Shown here in pieces: positions 25,770 through 34,751 of a stretch of DNA of 64,000 nt. Source of the DNA: SB11 sp943370295 (GTDB lineage Bacteria > Bacteroidota > Bacteroidia > UBA8524). The notes below the pieces were generated by a model. It had not been told where the DNA came from, did no database searches, and saw only the letters and a program-made list of their open reading frames with translations. The number at the start of each line of letters is the position of its first letter. Position 1 is the first letter of the stretch. The position numbers and the translations under genes are program-made. Where the stretch lies: assembly GCA_943370295.1 (NCBI GenBank), contig CALRQL020000011.1, forward strand, positions 41,352 through 105,351, given 5' to 3'.

Positions 25770-26501
25770 TTAATTGAGCCAGAACTTTATTATCAGCGAT
25801 ACGCCGATGGCAAAGACGAGCCCCAGTATGATTTTTTTAAAGACCTCTTGGCTTATTTTGTCCAGTAATTGTTTGCCAATCCACGAGCCTACGAAAGAGG
25901 CTACGATAAGAAAAGGTATCAGGTAATACATCTCTTTCTCCAAGTACCCGTTGCCTAAGTAAATAACCGAGCGGCTAAGGTCGATGCCCATATCCACCGC
26001 GGCTGATGTACCCACAAAAACGCTTTTTTCAAGATTCAATCCTGCCAATACTAACCCGCGAATAGGGCCTCCCGTTCCTACAAATCCTGCTAAAAAACCT
26101 GCAATGCTTCCGCCTGTAATTGTATTTGTAACCGTTGGAGGAAGTTTCCAGTTGGGTTTTATCCATAATCCGGCACTAATCACAATCAGCAGCAATCCCA
26201 AAACGGCTTCTGCCCAAGTGAAACGTATGATGGTGGTGAGCCATGCACCTAACAACACAAACAATACACCGGGTATGCCTATCAGCAGGGTGGTTTTCCA
26301 GTGGATGTGTTTGTAGAAAAGAAACATTTTGCTGGCGTTGCTAAAAACGTGCATCAACCCTGTGAGGGCCAATACCATGTGGAAGCTAAAAAAATATTGG
26401 GAAAGGGGCACCATAAATACTGATGACCCAAACCCGCCCAGTGTGCCCAATATTTCTGAAATAAGAACGATAATCAGAAAAAGAATGTATCGGGCAGCCA
26501 T
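25770..26501 (-). CDS. TSUP (TauE/SafE) family permease
   Basis: A 243-residue membrane protein with about seven to eight segments. The internal repeat characteristic of the TSUP family is visible: GTLGGFGSSVFMVPL near the N-terminus and GFLAGFVGTGGPIRGLVL at mid-length. Members export sulfite, sulfoacetate or related organosulfur anions; the substrate here is unknown. It lies 7 nt downstream of pth on the same strand. Confidence 0.88.
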   Translation of the reverse strand: MAARYILFLIIVLISEILGTLGGFGSSVFMVPLSQYFFSFHMVLALTGLMHVFSNASKMFLFYKHIHWKTTLLIGIPGVLFVLLGAWLTTIIRFTWAEAVLGLLLIVISAGLWIKPNWKLPPTVTNTITGGSIAGFLAGFVGTGGPIRGLVLAGLNLEKSVFVGTSAAVDMGIDLSRSVIYLGNGYLEKEMYYLIPFLIVASFVGSWIGKQLLDKISQEVFKKIILGLVFAIGVSLIIKFWLN

Positions 26502-26508
26502 AAAGTTT

Positions 26509-27069
26509 TTAAGTGTTATAAACGTTCATTGTGCGCTCTATGCCAACGGCAGTGTATGATAAAATGGCATCTGCAGCACGTTGTATGTGGGCATCAAGGT
26601 CTTTTTGTTCCTCGGTGCTCCATTTGCCAAGCACGTAATCTATTTGACGGCCTTTGGCAAAGTTATCACCGATACCAAACCTCAAACGGGGATAGTTGGG
26701 GTTTTGCAATACCTCGGTAATGTTTTTCAGTCCGTTGTGTCCGCCGTCGCTTCCCTTGCTGCGCATCCGCATTTTGCCAAACGGCAGCGAAAGGTCGTCA
26801 GTAACCACCATTATATTGTTTAACTCTACTTTAAGCTCGGCCTTCCAATAGGCCACCGCTTTACCGCTCAGGTTCATGTAAGTAGTGGGCTTCACTAATA
26901 ATAGTGTGCGGCCTTTGTGCCTTGCTTCAGCTACATAGGCGTGCCTGCCTACTTCAAATTGTACCTCAAGGCGTTTCGCTAATTCATTCAACACCTCAAA
27001 GCCTATATTGTGCCTTGTAAACTCATATTCGGCACCCACGTTTCCCAGTCCCGCTATTAAGTACTTCAT
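26509..27069 (-). CDS. pth: Peptidyl-tRNA hydrolase
   Basis: A 186-residue enzyme that recycles peptidyl-tRNA dropped from ribosomes. Catalytic and binding residues sit at the standard positions: Asn10 in GLGNVG, His20 in FTRHNIG, Asn66 in TYMNLSG, Asp92 in VTDDLSLPFG, and SDGGHNGLKNI. Length is typical. It starts 6 nt after the LolC/E-type gene ends and is followed after 7 nt by the TSUP gene. Confidence 0.97.
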   Translation of the reverse strand: MKYLIAGLGNVGAEYEFTRHNIGFEVLNELAKRLEVQFEVGRHAYVAEARHKGRTLLLVKPTTYMNLSGKAVAYWKAELKVELNNIMVVTDDLSLPFGKMRMRSKGSDGGHNGLKNITEVLQNPNYPRLRFGIGDNFAKGRQIDYVLGKWSTEEQKDLDAHIQRAADAILSYTAVGIERTMNVYNT

Positions 27070-27075
27070 ACCCGT

Positions 27076-28302
27076 TTATTTTCCAAAATACATTTCTTGT
27101 TTTGATGATTTAAGAGCCGGATACATGGAGGTAACCGCCCCTAAAATTATAGTGGTGAAAAACACCAGTAGTATATCAAACGCTTTCATTTTTACAGGGT
27201 AATTACTCACTACAAACGTACCCTGATTGCCCAGTGTTATAAACCCATAGGTTTGTTGCAACCAGCATACTAATACGCCTAAACCTATCCCCACAAACGC
27301 ACCGATAAGAGCAATCAGCAAGCCCTCTTTAAAAAAGATACTTCGTATCAATCCGTCACTGGCACCTATGCTTTTTAGTACTGAGATATCTCCTTTTTTA
27401 TCTATCACCAACATAGTAAGCGAGCCGATTACGTTAAACGCGGCGACCAGCAATATAAAGGTAAGGATAAAGTAGGTGGCCCAACGCTCTGTGTTAAATA
27501 CTTTGTACAGTACTTCTTGAAGTTGGTAGCGGTTTTTAACCACAAAGCCGTTGCCCAAAACTTCCTGCATTTGCCGTTGCACCTTTTGCATATTAGTGCC
27601 CGGTTTCAATATCACCTCGTATGCAGATATTTCAGTTTTATATTCAAGTAACTGTCGGGCAAACTCAATAGGTACTATTACAAACTCATCGTTAATGTTT
27701 TCTTCAATACTAAAAACACCCGCAGGGGTTATCTGCTTTTTTACAAGGGCGTTTTCAGGGTCAAGCGAAGTGACATCGCCTCGCTTGGCGGTAAATACAG
27801 TGAGGGGAATGAAAAAATTATCTACGTTTATAGATAGGTAACGGGCTATTCCATAGCCTAATACGGCATATTGTTGTTCTTTATCCTTTAGCACAAGGTT
27901 GCCGTCAACCATCATGGTATCAATGCCTGTGTACTTTTCAAAACCTTCGCCCACACCTTTTATGGTGGCTTTTGTTTGTTTGTCGTCGTACTTCAAAACC
28001 GCTTTTTCTTCCAATACTTCGGTAATGTGCAATACTCCGTCAATTTGTTTTAGTTGGGGAAGTTTGGCAGTATCAGGGTTAAATACTTTGCCTTCGGCAG
28101 CAATAATTTTTATATCGGGGTCAAACGAGTTAAACAGCGATGTAACCAAACTTTCGAACCCGTTAAATACCGAGAGTACTACTACCAAGGCAAATGAGCC
28201 GACAGCAAAGCCCGCTACAGAAATACCCGAAATAATATTAATGGCGTTTTTATTGTTTTTTGAAAACAGGTATCTGCGCGATATAAAGTTAGAAAGGTTC
28301 AA
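27076..28302 (-). CDS. FtsX-like ABC permease (LolC/LolE type)
   Basis: A 408-residue permease: one N-terminal membrane segment (ISGISVAGFAVGSFALVVVLSVFNGFE), a periplasmic domain of about 220 residues, then three C-terminal segments of the FtsX domain (IGSLTMLVIDKKGDISVLKSIGASDGLIRSIFF). LolC/E permeases extract lipoproteins from the inner membrane with the ATPase LolD, which is not in this window. The start MNLSNFISRRYLFSKN is the family norm. A possible -7 element TATTTTTG lies near 28328. Confidence 0.9.
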   Translation of the reverse strand: MNLSNFISRRYLFSKNNKNAINIISGISVAGFAVGSFALVVVLSVFNGFESLVTSLFNSFDPDIKIIAAEGKVFNPDTAKLPQLKQIDGVLHITEVLEEKAVLKYDDKQTKATIKGVGEGFEKYTGIDTMMVDGNLVLKDKEQQYAVLGYGIARYLSINVDNFFIPLTVFTAKRGDVTSLDPENALVKKQITPAGVFSIEENINDEFVIVPIEFARQLLEYKTEISAYEVILKPGTNMQKVQRQMQEVLGNGFVVKNRYQLQEVLYKVFNTERWATYFILTFILLVAAFNVIGSLTMLVIDKKGDISVLKSIGASDGLIRSIFFKEGLLIALIGAFVGIGLGVLVCWLQQTYGFITLGNQGTFVVSNYPVKMKAFDILLVFFTTIILGAVTSMYPALKSSKQEMYFGK

Positions 28303-28411
28303 ACGTGTGGGCTTTGAGGCAAAAATAAGGTTTTAGGTGCTTGTATGGTAGTATTTAAAACACCAAAACAATACACTAAAGTATATCCTGAAAAATAATG
28401 TGGGATATATC

Positions 28412-29218
28412 TTATTTATAGGCTTTTAGCAATAAACCGGTGCCGTTAAGGTGTCCCACGTGTGTATCAAGGTAGTTGAGTAACAAACACACGGGTAGCA
28501 TTACTGCGTAATAAAACGGAAGCAGTATAAAGAATAAACGTGAAATGTTAAGCAGTTTGAAGGGGAACTTCATTGATAATGCCCATGAAAGCTTACCTGC
28601 TTTGCCATACGAGTAGCGTGCACGAACTTTCTTAAAGCCTACTTTACGCAAACGTTCTTTAAGTTCGGCCATATCATAACCTACGCGCACTTTTTCGCCG
28701 TGCATACCGGTGCTCATACACTCGGTAGGTTTTTCGTTGCGTTTTGATGCTTGGGTAAATATCAACAGGTTACCATTGTCTTTAAGGTCGTCATAAAACA
28801 ACTTAAACAAAGTGGTATCCTCTTCAATGTATTCCATCACATCTACTGCCAAAATCAAATCGAATGAGTTAGGCTGATTCAATTCAAGCAAGTTGCCGCT
28901 GCGGCAGAATATATTGTTTAATCCCTGTCTTCTAAAAAACTGGTTGCACTCGCAAATAGCATTTTGGCGTAAGTCCATGGCAGTAATGTTGTACTGCGGG
29001 CTTAGTTTAGACATGTAGTACGAGTATTGCCCATAGCCTGAGCCTGCATCAAGAATATGAGAAGGATGTTTGTTGGCCTGAGACCATATTTTCAGCTCCC
29101 TGTGAACGTGCCAGCTTTTTAGTAAGAAAAAGTCGAGCAGCCAATAAAACATTTGTTTTTGCTTGGTATTGCTGTTAAAAACTTTGGCTAATACCGTTTC
29201 AATCCGTTGACAATCCAT
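28412..29218 (-). CDS. Class I SAM-dependent methyltransferase
   Basis: A 268-residue Rossmann-fold methyltransferase. SAM motif I is ILDAGSGYGQYS, followed by NITAMDLRQ and SFDLILAVDVMEYIEEDT, with the motif-post-I acidic residue in place. Residues 200-255 hold a hydrophobic stretch (RLFFILLPFYYAVMLPVCLLL), so the protein is likely membrane-associated and may methylate a lipid or quinone-like substrate. It begins 11 nt after rbfA ends. Confidence 0.88.
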   Translation of the reverse strand: MDCQRIETVLAKVFNSNTKQKQMFYWLLDFFLLKSWHVHRELKIWSQANKHPSHILDAGSGYGQYSYYMSKLSPQYNITAMDLRQNAICECNQFFRRQGLNNIFCRSGNLLELNQPNSFDLILAVDVMEYIEEDTTLFKLFYDDLKDNGNLLIFTQASKRNEKPTECMSTGMHGEKVRVGYDMAELKERLRKVGFKKVRARYSYGKAGKLSWALSMKFPFKLLNISRLFFILLPFYYAVMLPVCLLLNYLDTHVGHLNGTGLLLKAYK

Positions 29219-29229
29219 TGCCTTACCTG

Positions 29230-29613
29230 TTATCCTTTGCTTTGATGGGCGATAGTGCGTTGCTCTTCGTCTTTTATTTTTTTAAAAACGCCTTCCATGT
29301 GTTCCACATAATCCAAGCTGTCGTCAATATAAAATTCAAGTTCAGGTATTTTGCGTACCTGATTTTTTATTTTGGCAGCAAGTTCATGCCTTATTTCTTT
29401 AGCATGCAATTGCACAATATCCAACAAATCGTTTGGTTTATCCGCTTTAAAAAAGCTTAGATATATTTTAGCGTAGCCCAAGTCGGGCGATACTTTTACC
29501 CCACTAATGGTAATAAAATTACCCTTAAACAATGAGGATGTTTTCTGAAGGAAAATATCCCCCAAGTCTCGCTGAATAAGTTTCGCGAATTTTTCCTGCC
29601 TTCGGCTGTCCAT
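29230..29613 (-). CDS. rbfA: Ribosome-binding factor A
   Basis: A 127-residue KH-fold factor for late maturation of the 30S subunit. RQEKFAKLIQRDLGDIF at the N-terminus, ISGVKVSPDLGYAKIYLSF and IRHELAAKIKNQVRKIPELEFYIDDSLDY are the family signature. It heads a run of eight minus-strand genes with mostly short gaps. Confidence 0.96.
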   Translation of the reverse strand: MDSRRQEKFAKLIQRDLGDIFLQKTSSLFKGNFITISGVKVSPDLGYAKIYLSFFKADKPNDLLDIVQLHAKEIRHELAAKIKNQVRKIPELEFYIDDSLDYVEHMEGVFKKIKDEEQRTIAHQSKG

Positions 29614-29822
29614 AAAACTAACTTACAAATATCTATCACTTTTATGTATATACAACAAACCTCACGCCAAAAAGATTTAAACAATTCAAAACGAACAAGT
29701 TAAAATAGACTACAACTTGTCTGTATTATGTGTGGCAGGCGGCTTCAGCGGTAGGTAACCAACCGCAATTACACGGCAGGTGTTGTATAAGTATAGGCGC
29801 ATTCTGTATCTTCGCCCCACGC

Positions 29823-30452
29823 GTGCATACAATTAGTATCGTTTTTAAAGGTTTTGCCACTGGTTTAGGACTCAGCATGGGACTGGGGGCGGTATTCTTT
29901 GCCCTTATACAAAACAGTATTAAAGGCGGTTATAAAACCGGTATCACCATTGCTACAGGGGTAATTGCCTCAGATATTTTATTTATTTCTTTTGCCTTAT
30001 TGGGTACCAGCTTATTTACCGAGGGAGATTTGAGCAGTCGTTGGGTACAACTTGCCGCAATTTCGTTTTTAATGTTGTTGGGCGGCTACACGCTGCTTCA
30101 TGCCAAAAAGCCAATCGACAAAACAGCTGCCTCAGCACCCATAAGTTTCGGGGGTATGGTTTATTATTTTGGTAAAGGATTTTTATTAAATGCATTAAAT
30201 CCGGCCAACTTTTTTGCATGGGCTGCCATATCTACCTATACCACCGGCGAAATGGGGTATAGCCTAAACCAAAACCTATTGTTTTTTAGCTGCGCTTTGT
30301 GTGGTATTTTTTTTACTGAAAGCATGATAGCATTGGGTGCCCATAAGATTAAAAACAAACTTACCGATAAGTTTACCATGTGGATGAACCGTATTGTTGC
30401 AATGGTTTATATTTTGGTAGCTGTAGCCTTAATTATCAATCTCTTTAGATAG
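29823..30452 (+). CDS. LysE/RhtB family exporter
   Basis: A 209-residue membrane protein with six hydrophobic segments. LGLSMGLGAVFFALIQNSIKGGYKTGITIATGVIASD is the conserved LysE N-terminal core, and FLLNALNPANFFAWAAIST the second signature. The family exports amino acids or related small molecules. The start is uncertain: an ATG at 29730 would add a non-hydrophobic, Cys/Gln-rich stretch not seen in the family. GTG at 29823 lies 8 nt after a -7-like TATCTTCG and is preferred. Confidence 0.82.
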   Translation: MHTISIVFKGFATGLGLSMGLGAVFFALIQNSIKGGYKTGITIATGVIASDILFISFALLGTSLFTEGDLSSRWVQLAAISFLMLLGGYTLLHAKKPIDKTAASAPISFGGMVYYFGKGFLLNALNPANFFAWAAISTYTTGEMGYSLNQNLLFFSCALCGIFFTESMIALGAHKIKNKLTDKFTMWMNRIVAMVYILVAVALIINLFR

Positions 30453-30525
30453 TGTCACCACACTTCCGTTTTTATTTCTTGTCTAAAAAATAAGTATCTT
30501 GCCGCTAACCAATTTATTGTGCTGC

Positions 30526-33033
30526 ATGAAACGTTTTTTACTAATTACTACCCTTTTATTTATTAGTGCGGGAGTATGGGGACAATGTATGTTGTATCCG
30601 GTACCGCTTGCCGACCGTGTTAACCAATCTTCACATATTGTAGAAGGTAGGGTGCTAAGCAGCACCAGTTATTGGAACACTTTGCGTGATAATATTTACA
30701 CCGTGCATAAGGTGTATGCCTACAAACTTTTTAAGGGCAGTCTGGCCAATAACGGCAGGGTGTTTTATGTGGTAACAGAAGGTGGTACTATGGGACTTAC
30801 ACGACAAGAGGTAAGTGCTACCCTTGAATTGCACACCGGCGACAGAGGAGTGTTCTTCTGCAACCCAAGTAAGGTGCGCTTGAACGGGGCAGGAGCGTTA
30901 AGCTCATTTGATAAGTTTGAGGCTTATGCGGGCCCGCAGGGCTTTGCAGAGTTTACTGCTGACGGCATTACTGCTACCGACCCTTTTGCCAAATACCACA
31001 TTAAAAACCAACTATATACTAAAATAACTGCTATTACAGGCAAGCAGCCCGTGATATTGGATACATATTCAGAAAACGGCGACCCTGTAATAAACGTAGC
31101 TCCTACAATCACCTCGTTTACTCCTGATAGTGCTTCGGCAGGTACAAAAACCGTACTAACCATAACAGGTACTGATTTTGGAGCAACACGCGGAGCAAGT
31201 TATGTGGCTTTTAAAAATGCTGATAACGGTGGTAGCGGAGTAACACAGCCTGTAGATGTTGAATACATTTCGTGGACTGATACTGAAATAAAAGTAGAGA
31301 TAACCTCTAAAGCAGGTACCGGAAAAATAGAAGTGAACAACGGAAGCGGAACAGCACAATCAACCGGCAATCTTGTAATAAATTTTGCCCAACTGAATGT
31401 AAAAGATGCTAATGATATTGTGTACCAACCCGTTCATGTGGGTATTAACGGAACTGGGTACACTTGGCAGTTTTATACCGGATTTAATTCAAACACAGCT
31501 GCCAAGCAATCGTTTTTGAGGGCGTTTCAGAACTGGCGTTGCGGCACCCTTATTAATTGGGATATTGGCAGCACAACCACTGTAAATACGATTGCCCGCG
31601 ATGCCGTAAACGTTATCCGTTTTGATATTGGCAGCGAGTTGCCCAACGGTGTATTAGGACGTTGCTCAAGCTGGTGGAGCGGTTGTGTTATTGGCCCTAC
31701 AACATTTTGGTATGTTGCGGAGTTAGATATTGTTTTTGATGATGGTACTAATTGGAATTTTAATACATCATCACCTTCTTTCAATCAATACGACTTTGAG
31801 AGTGTGGCAGTGCATGAGCTAGGTCATGGTCATCAATTAGGGCATGTGATAAACAGTAGCGAGATTATGCACTACTCCATCTCAAACGGTCAAACCAAAC
31901 GTGCTCTTAGCTCTTTTGGTGATTTAGAAGGCGGTAACTATGTAATGGACATGAACACAGCGGCCGCCGTATGTGCTAAACCCATTATGAAGGCGCTTAA
32001 TCCTAACTTCTGTTCGTTAATCCCTATTGCAGGTTTCAAAGCCTCCCTTACCTCAGTTTGCCCTGGTTCGTCAATAATATTTACTGATACTTCGGTGGGC
32101 AGCACCAATGCCTACACTTGGGATTTCGGCGCAGGAGCTTCGCCTGCAACCGCCACTGGCAAAGGTCCTCACACAGTTATGTATAACACATCAGGTGCTA
32201 AAACCGTTCAACTAATTGTTGAAGGGGTAGTAGATAATGATACCACCACTAAAGTAGATTACATTAACATTTTGCCTGCTAAACCTGCACAACCCGGAGT
32301 TATTACAGGGCCAGATACAGGATGTATGAAACAACAATTGTTTACCATCAACAGCGTACCCACTGCTTTGGGATACTCGTGGGGTGTAATTGGCGGTGGC
32401 ACTACGGATAACAGTACCGATACCTCGGTGGTGATTACGTTTAGTAATCCGGGGGCTGCACACACAATTTGGGTAAGGGCTGCCAATGTTTGCGGAAGCT
32501 CATCCGATTCGTCTAAAAAATCATTAACGGTAATCAACAGTCCAAAAGCAGGGTTTACCTATACCATACAAAATGATACGATTAGGTTGAGTGATACCTC
32601 TCTGTTTGGTAATTCATACACTTGGAAATTCGGTGCAAACCAAACCAACCCCAACCGTAATCTTAATCTTATTCCAAATCAAAGCGGCACATTCCCTGTA
32701 ACAATGGTAGTGGCTAATTTTTGCGGGGCTGATAGTGTTACTAAACAAATATCGTTTGTAAAATCATCGGTAGGAGAGACCATTAACAAAGTTGGTTTAT
32801 TGGTGTACCCCAACCCCGCCGAAGGCAGCACCGTGATAAAAATTGAAGATGTTACCCGCTATAAAGGCATTCAGTTCGAATTATACGATGTTATAGGGCG
32901 TGTAATTACGGCAATAGAGTTAACTAATAATGAAACCACATTGAACCTGCAAAACCTTGCTACCGGTATGTATGCGTATAAAGTACGCACTGCAACTGAA
33001 ACGCTGGCAGCAGGCAGGTTGGTAATAAAATAA
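30526..33033 (+). CDS. Secreted metzincin-like protease with IPT/TIG, PKD and T9SS sorting domain
   Basis: An 835-residue secreted protein. Signal peptide MKRFLLITTLLFISAGVWGQ; a domain to about residue 185; an IPT/TIG Ig-like domain (PTITSFTPDSASAGTKTVLT...); a metalloprotease domain with HELGHGHQLGH near residue 430 and a likely Met-turn EIMHYSI. The zinc motif fits HExxHxxxxxH, but Gln replaces the Gly of the metzincin HExxHxxGxxH. Then a PKD-like domain (IIFTDTSVGSTNAYTWDFG), a second Ig-like region, and a type A T9SS sorting domain (VYPNPAEGSTVIKIED ... GRLVIK). Likely surface or secreted protease; the substrate is unknown. Confidence 0.88.
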   Translation: MKRFLLITTLLFISAGVWGQCMLYPVPLADRVNQSSHIVEGRVLSSTSYWNTLRDNIYTVHKVYAYKLFKGSLANNGRVFYVVTEGGTMGLTRQEVSATLELHTGDRGVFFCNPSKVRLNGAGALSSFDKFEAYAGPQGFAEFTADGITATDPFAKYHIKNQLYTKITAITGKQPVILDTYSENGDPVINVAPTITSFTPDSASAGTKTVLTITGTDFGATRGASYVAFKNADNGGSGVTQPVDVEYISWTDTEIKVEITSKAGTGKIEVNNGSGTAQSTGNLVINFAQLNVKDANDIVYQPVHVGINGTGYTWQFYTGFNSNTAAKQSFLRAFQNWRCGTLINWDIGSTTTVNTIARDAVNVIRFDIGSELPNGVLGRCSSWWSGCVIGPTTFWYVAELDIVFDDGTNWNFNTSSPSFNQYDFESVAVHELGHGHQLGHVINSSEIMHYSISNGQTKRALSSFGDLEGGNYVMDMNTAAAVCAKPIMKALNPNFCSLIPIAGFKASLTSVCPGSSIIFTDTSVGSTNAYTWDFGAGASPATATGKGPHTVMYNTSGAKTVQLIVEGVVDNDTTTKVDYINILPAKPAQPGVITGPDTGCMKQQLFTINSVPTALGYSWGVIGGGTTDNSTDTSVVITFSNPGAAHTIWVRAANVCGSSSDSSKKSLTVINSPKAGFTYTIQNDTIRLSDTSLFGNSYTWKFGANQTNPNRNLNLIPNQSGTFPVTMVVANFCGADSVTKQISFVKSSVGETINKVGLLVYPNPAEGSTVIKIEDVTRYKGIQFELYDVIGRVITAIELTNNETTLNLQNLATGMYAYKVRTATETLAAGRLVIK

Positions 33034-33061
33034 GGGATTTACTGGAGCTATCAGTTGCTAT

Positions 33062-33092
33062 AAGGCGCAGCAATTTGCTGCGCCTTTTTTAT
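33062..33092 (+). terminator. Terminator after the metalloprotease gene
   Basis: AAGGCGCAGCAA / TTGCTGCGCCTT stem with a following run of T residues. Confidence 0.85.
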
Positions 33093-33124
33093 TGTCCAAG
33101 GTAGATATGTAATGGGCTGAAATG

Positions 33125-33152
33125 AAAAAATCCCGCTCAGTGGCGGGATTTT
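33125..33152 (-). terminator. Terminator of kynA
   Basis: AAATCCCGC-CACTGA-GCGGGATTT stem with T run on the minus strand, 22 nt after the kynA stop; the convergent gene has its own hairpin 35 nt away. Confidence 0.85.
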
Positions 33153-33173
33153 ATACGTTTAAAAGTTGTTGGA

Positions 33174-34124
33174 TTAATAGTTTACACTACCGGTACCCCA
33201 GTTTTCTAACTCTTCGTTGCTCCAAAGCTGAGGGTAGAAAATGCGTTTTTGCAAACGTGGGGCAAGGTATTTTTGCCAGTTAGTTCCTCCTGTGGCGGCG
33301 ATTTCACCTTCAGGTTTTTGCAGGTAGCGTGCTGCTGAACGCATGTGTACCATTGGCCAGTTAACGTTCACGTTCAAATCAAAGTGGCGCATTTCTTTCA
33401 CACACTCATCATCTTTATCGGTTAACTGTTTAAAACGCTCCCATAGATTTTTATGGCTGTATTCTTTTGCAAGGCGTTTTAGTGCGGGCGTGTACTTACG
33501 CTCAAACTGAGTAAGAGTAAGTGTTTTTTTACCGGTGGCCAATTCAGTAGCACCCGATTTCCAGTAGATATAATCAAACATAGCATCCACATCTGCCTCG
33601 CCATTAAAACGGTCGCGGTAATCTTTACCTACAAGGTTATAAAAGTTGGTAGCGCAAATTTCAATAGCGCGGTATTGGTACGATTGGAATCCGCTGGCAG
33701 GCAATAACGACATACGGAATTTGAGGAATTGCTCAGGTTCCATACCCTCAATCATTATTTTAAAAGAAGCCGTAAGATTATCAAAATATGCGTTTACTCT
33801 TTTTAAGCGCTGAGTAAAAAATACTGAGGTAAGGTTGGGATGTTTGCAAATCTGTTCCAGTTCATGCAAAGCAAGTTTAAAATATAACTCGGTAATTTGG
33901 TGGTACATGATAAACACCATCTCATCCGGAAAGCTGGTGCGCGGAGTTTGCAAAGCCAGCAACGCATCAGTTTGTATATAGTCCCAATACGTAGTATAAT
34001 CAGCGTACAACAACCCTTCAAGGTATGCCTCCATGTTCTGCCCCATCGTTTCGTATTTCTGCTCAAGTTGTGAGAGCAGTTCATACATGCGTGGGGTAAT
34101 CTCTATTGACTCCTCTGTTTTCAT
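33174..34124 (-). CDS. kynA: Tryptophan 2,3-dioxygenase
   Basis: A 316-residue haem dioxygenase that opens the indole ring of tryptophan to N-formylkynurenine, the first step of the kynurenine pathway. Distal-side YHQITELYFKLALHELEQI, the substrate-binding FRMSLLPASGFQSYQYRAIE and the haem ligand His in WPMVHMRSAARYL are all present. Other kynurenine genes are not in the window. It lies 19 nt downstream of rfbC on the same strand, an association without obvious metabolic logic. Confidence 0.95.
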   Translation of the reverse strand: MKTEESIEITPRMYELLSQLEQKYETMGQNMEAYLEGLLYADYTTYWDYIQTDALLALQTPRTSFPDEMVFIMYHQITELYFKLALHELEQICKHPNLTSVFFTQRLKRVNAYFDNLTASFKIMIEGMEPEQFLKFRMSLLPASGFQSYQYRAIEICATNFYNLVGKDYRDRFNGEADVDAMFDYIYWKSGATELATGKKTLTLTQFERKYTPALKRLAKEYSHKNLWERFKQLTDKDDECVKEMRHFDLNVNVNWPMVHMRSAARYLQKPEGEIAATGGTNWQKYLAPRLQKRIFYPQLWSNEELENWGTGSVNY

Positions 34125-34143
34125 AAAATCTTTGCAATATAAA

Positions 34144-34686
34144 TTAAAACGGAGATACTAAGTTTTCAAAATTGGGCAAAACCTTGTCCTTGTCAGATAC
34201 AATAGGGGTCTCAATATTCCAGTCAATACCCAATACAGGGTCGCTCCATAGCAAGCCGCCTTCAGAAGCCTTATTGTAAACATTGGTACACTTGTAGGTA
34301 AAAATGGTATTATCCTTAAGTGTAACAAAACCGTGTGCAAACCCCGATGGTACCCAAAACATCGTAAAATTCTCCTCCGTAAGTTCAATACCGTAATGTT
34401 GTCCGTAAGTGGGCGAGTTTTTACGTATATCTACAATAACGTCGTACACAGCTCCTTTTATTACACGAACCAGCTTTCCTTGTGCAAATGGCGGTGCTTG
34501 AAAATGCAAACCGCGCAATGCCCCTTGTTGTGAGAGCGATTGATTGTCTTGCACAAACACATCGGGTATGCCCGCGTTTTTAAAAGCATCGGCATTATAG
34601 CTTTCATAAAAATAGCCGCGTTCATCGTAAAAAACCTTCGGTTGTAAAACCAACGGGCCATCCATGAAAATTTTTATTACATCCAT
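34144..34686 (-). CDS. rfbC: dTDP-4-dehydrorhamnose 3,5-epimerase
   Basis: A 180-residue cupin-fold enzyme that makes dTDP-4-keto-L-rhamnose for surface polysaccharide. FYDERGYFYESYN, the catalytic His in GALRGLHFQAPPFAQGKLVRV, VPSGFAHGF and the Tyr in YKCTNVYNKASEGGLLWSDP are in place. The start at 34686 (MDVIKIFMDGPLVLQ) is preferred; the ORF can be extended by eight codons. rfbA, rfbB and rfbD are not nearby. Divergent from the gene at 34752. Confidence 0.94.
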   Translation of the reverse strand: MDVIKIFMDGPLVLQPKVFYDERGYFYESYNADAFKNAGIPDVFVQDNQSLSQQGALRGLHFQAPPFAQGKLVRVIKGAVYDVIVDIRKNSPTYGQHYGIELTEENFTMFWVPSGFAHGFVTLKDNTIFTYKCTNVYNKASEGGLLWSDPVLGIDWNIETPIVSDKDKVLPNFENLVSPF

Positions 34687-34722
34687 TACGTTAAGTATTA
34701 AGGCCGACAAATTTAATTATTC

Positions 34723-34730
34723 TATTTTTG
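34723..34730 (+). promoter_or_regulatory. -7 element of the coiled-coil protein gene
   Basis: TATTTTTG, 21 nt before the ATG at 34752. It overlaps the TTG of a longer reading and so excludes that start. Confidence 0.5.
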
Positions 34731-34751
34731 CAGAAAACCAAAAAAGCGCAG

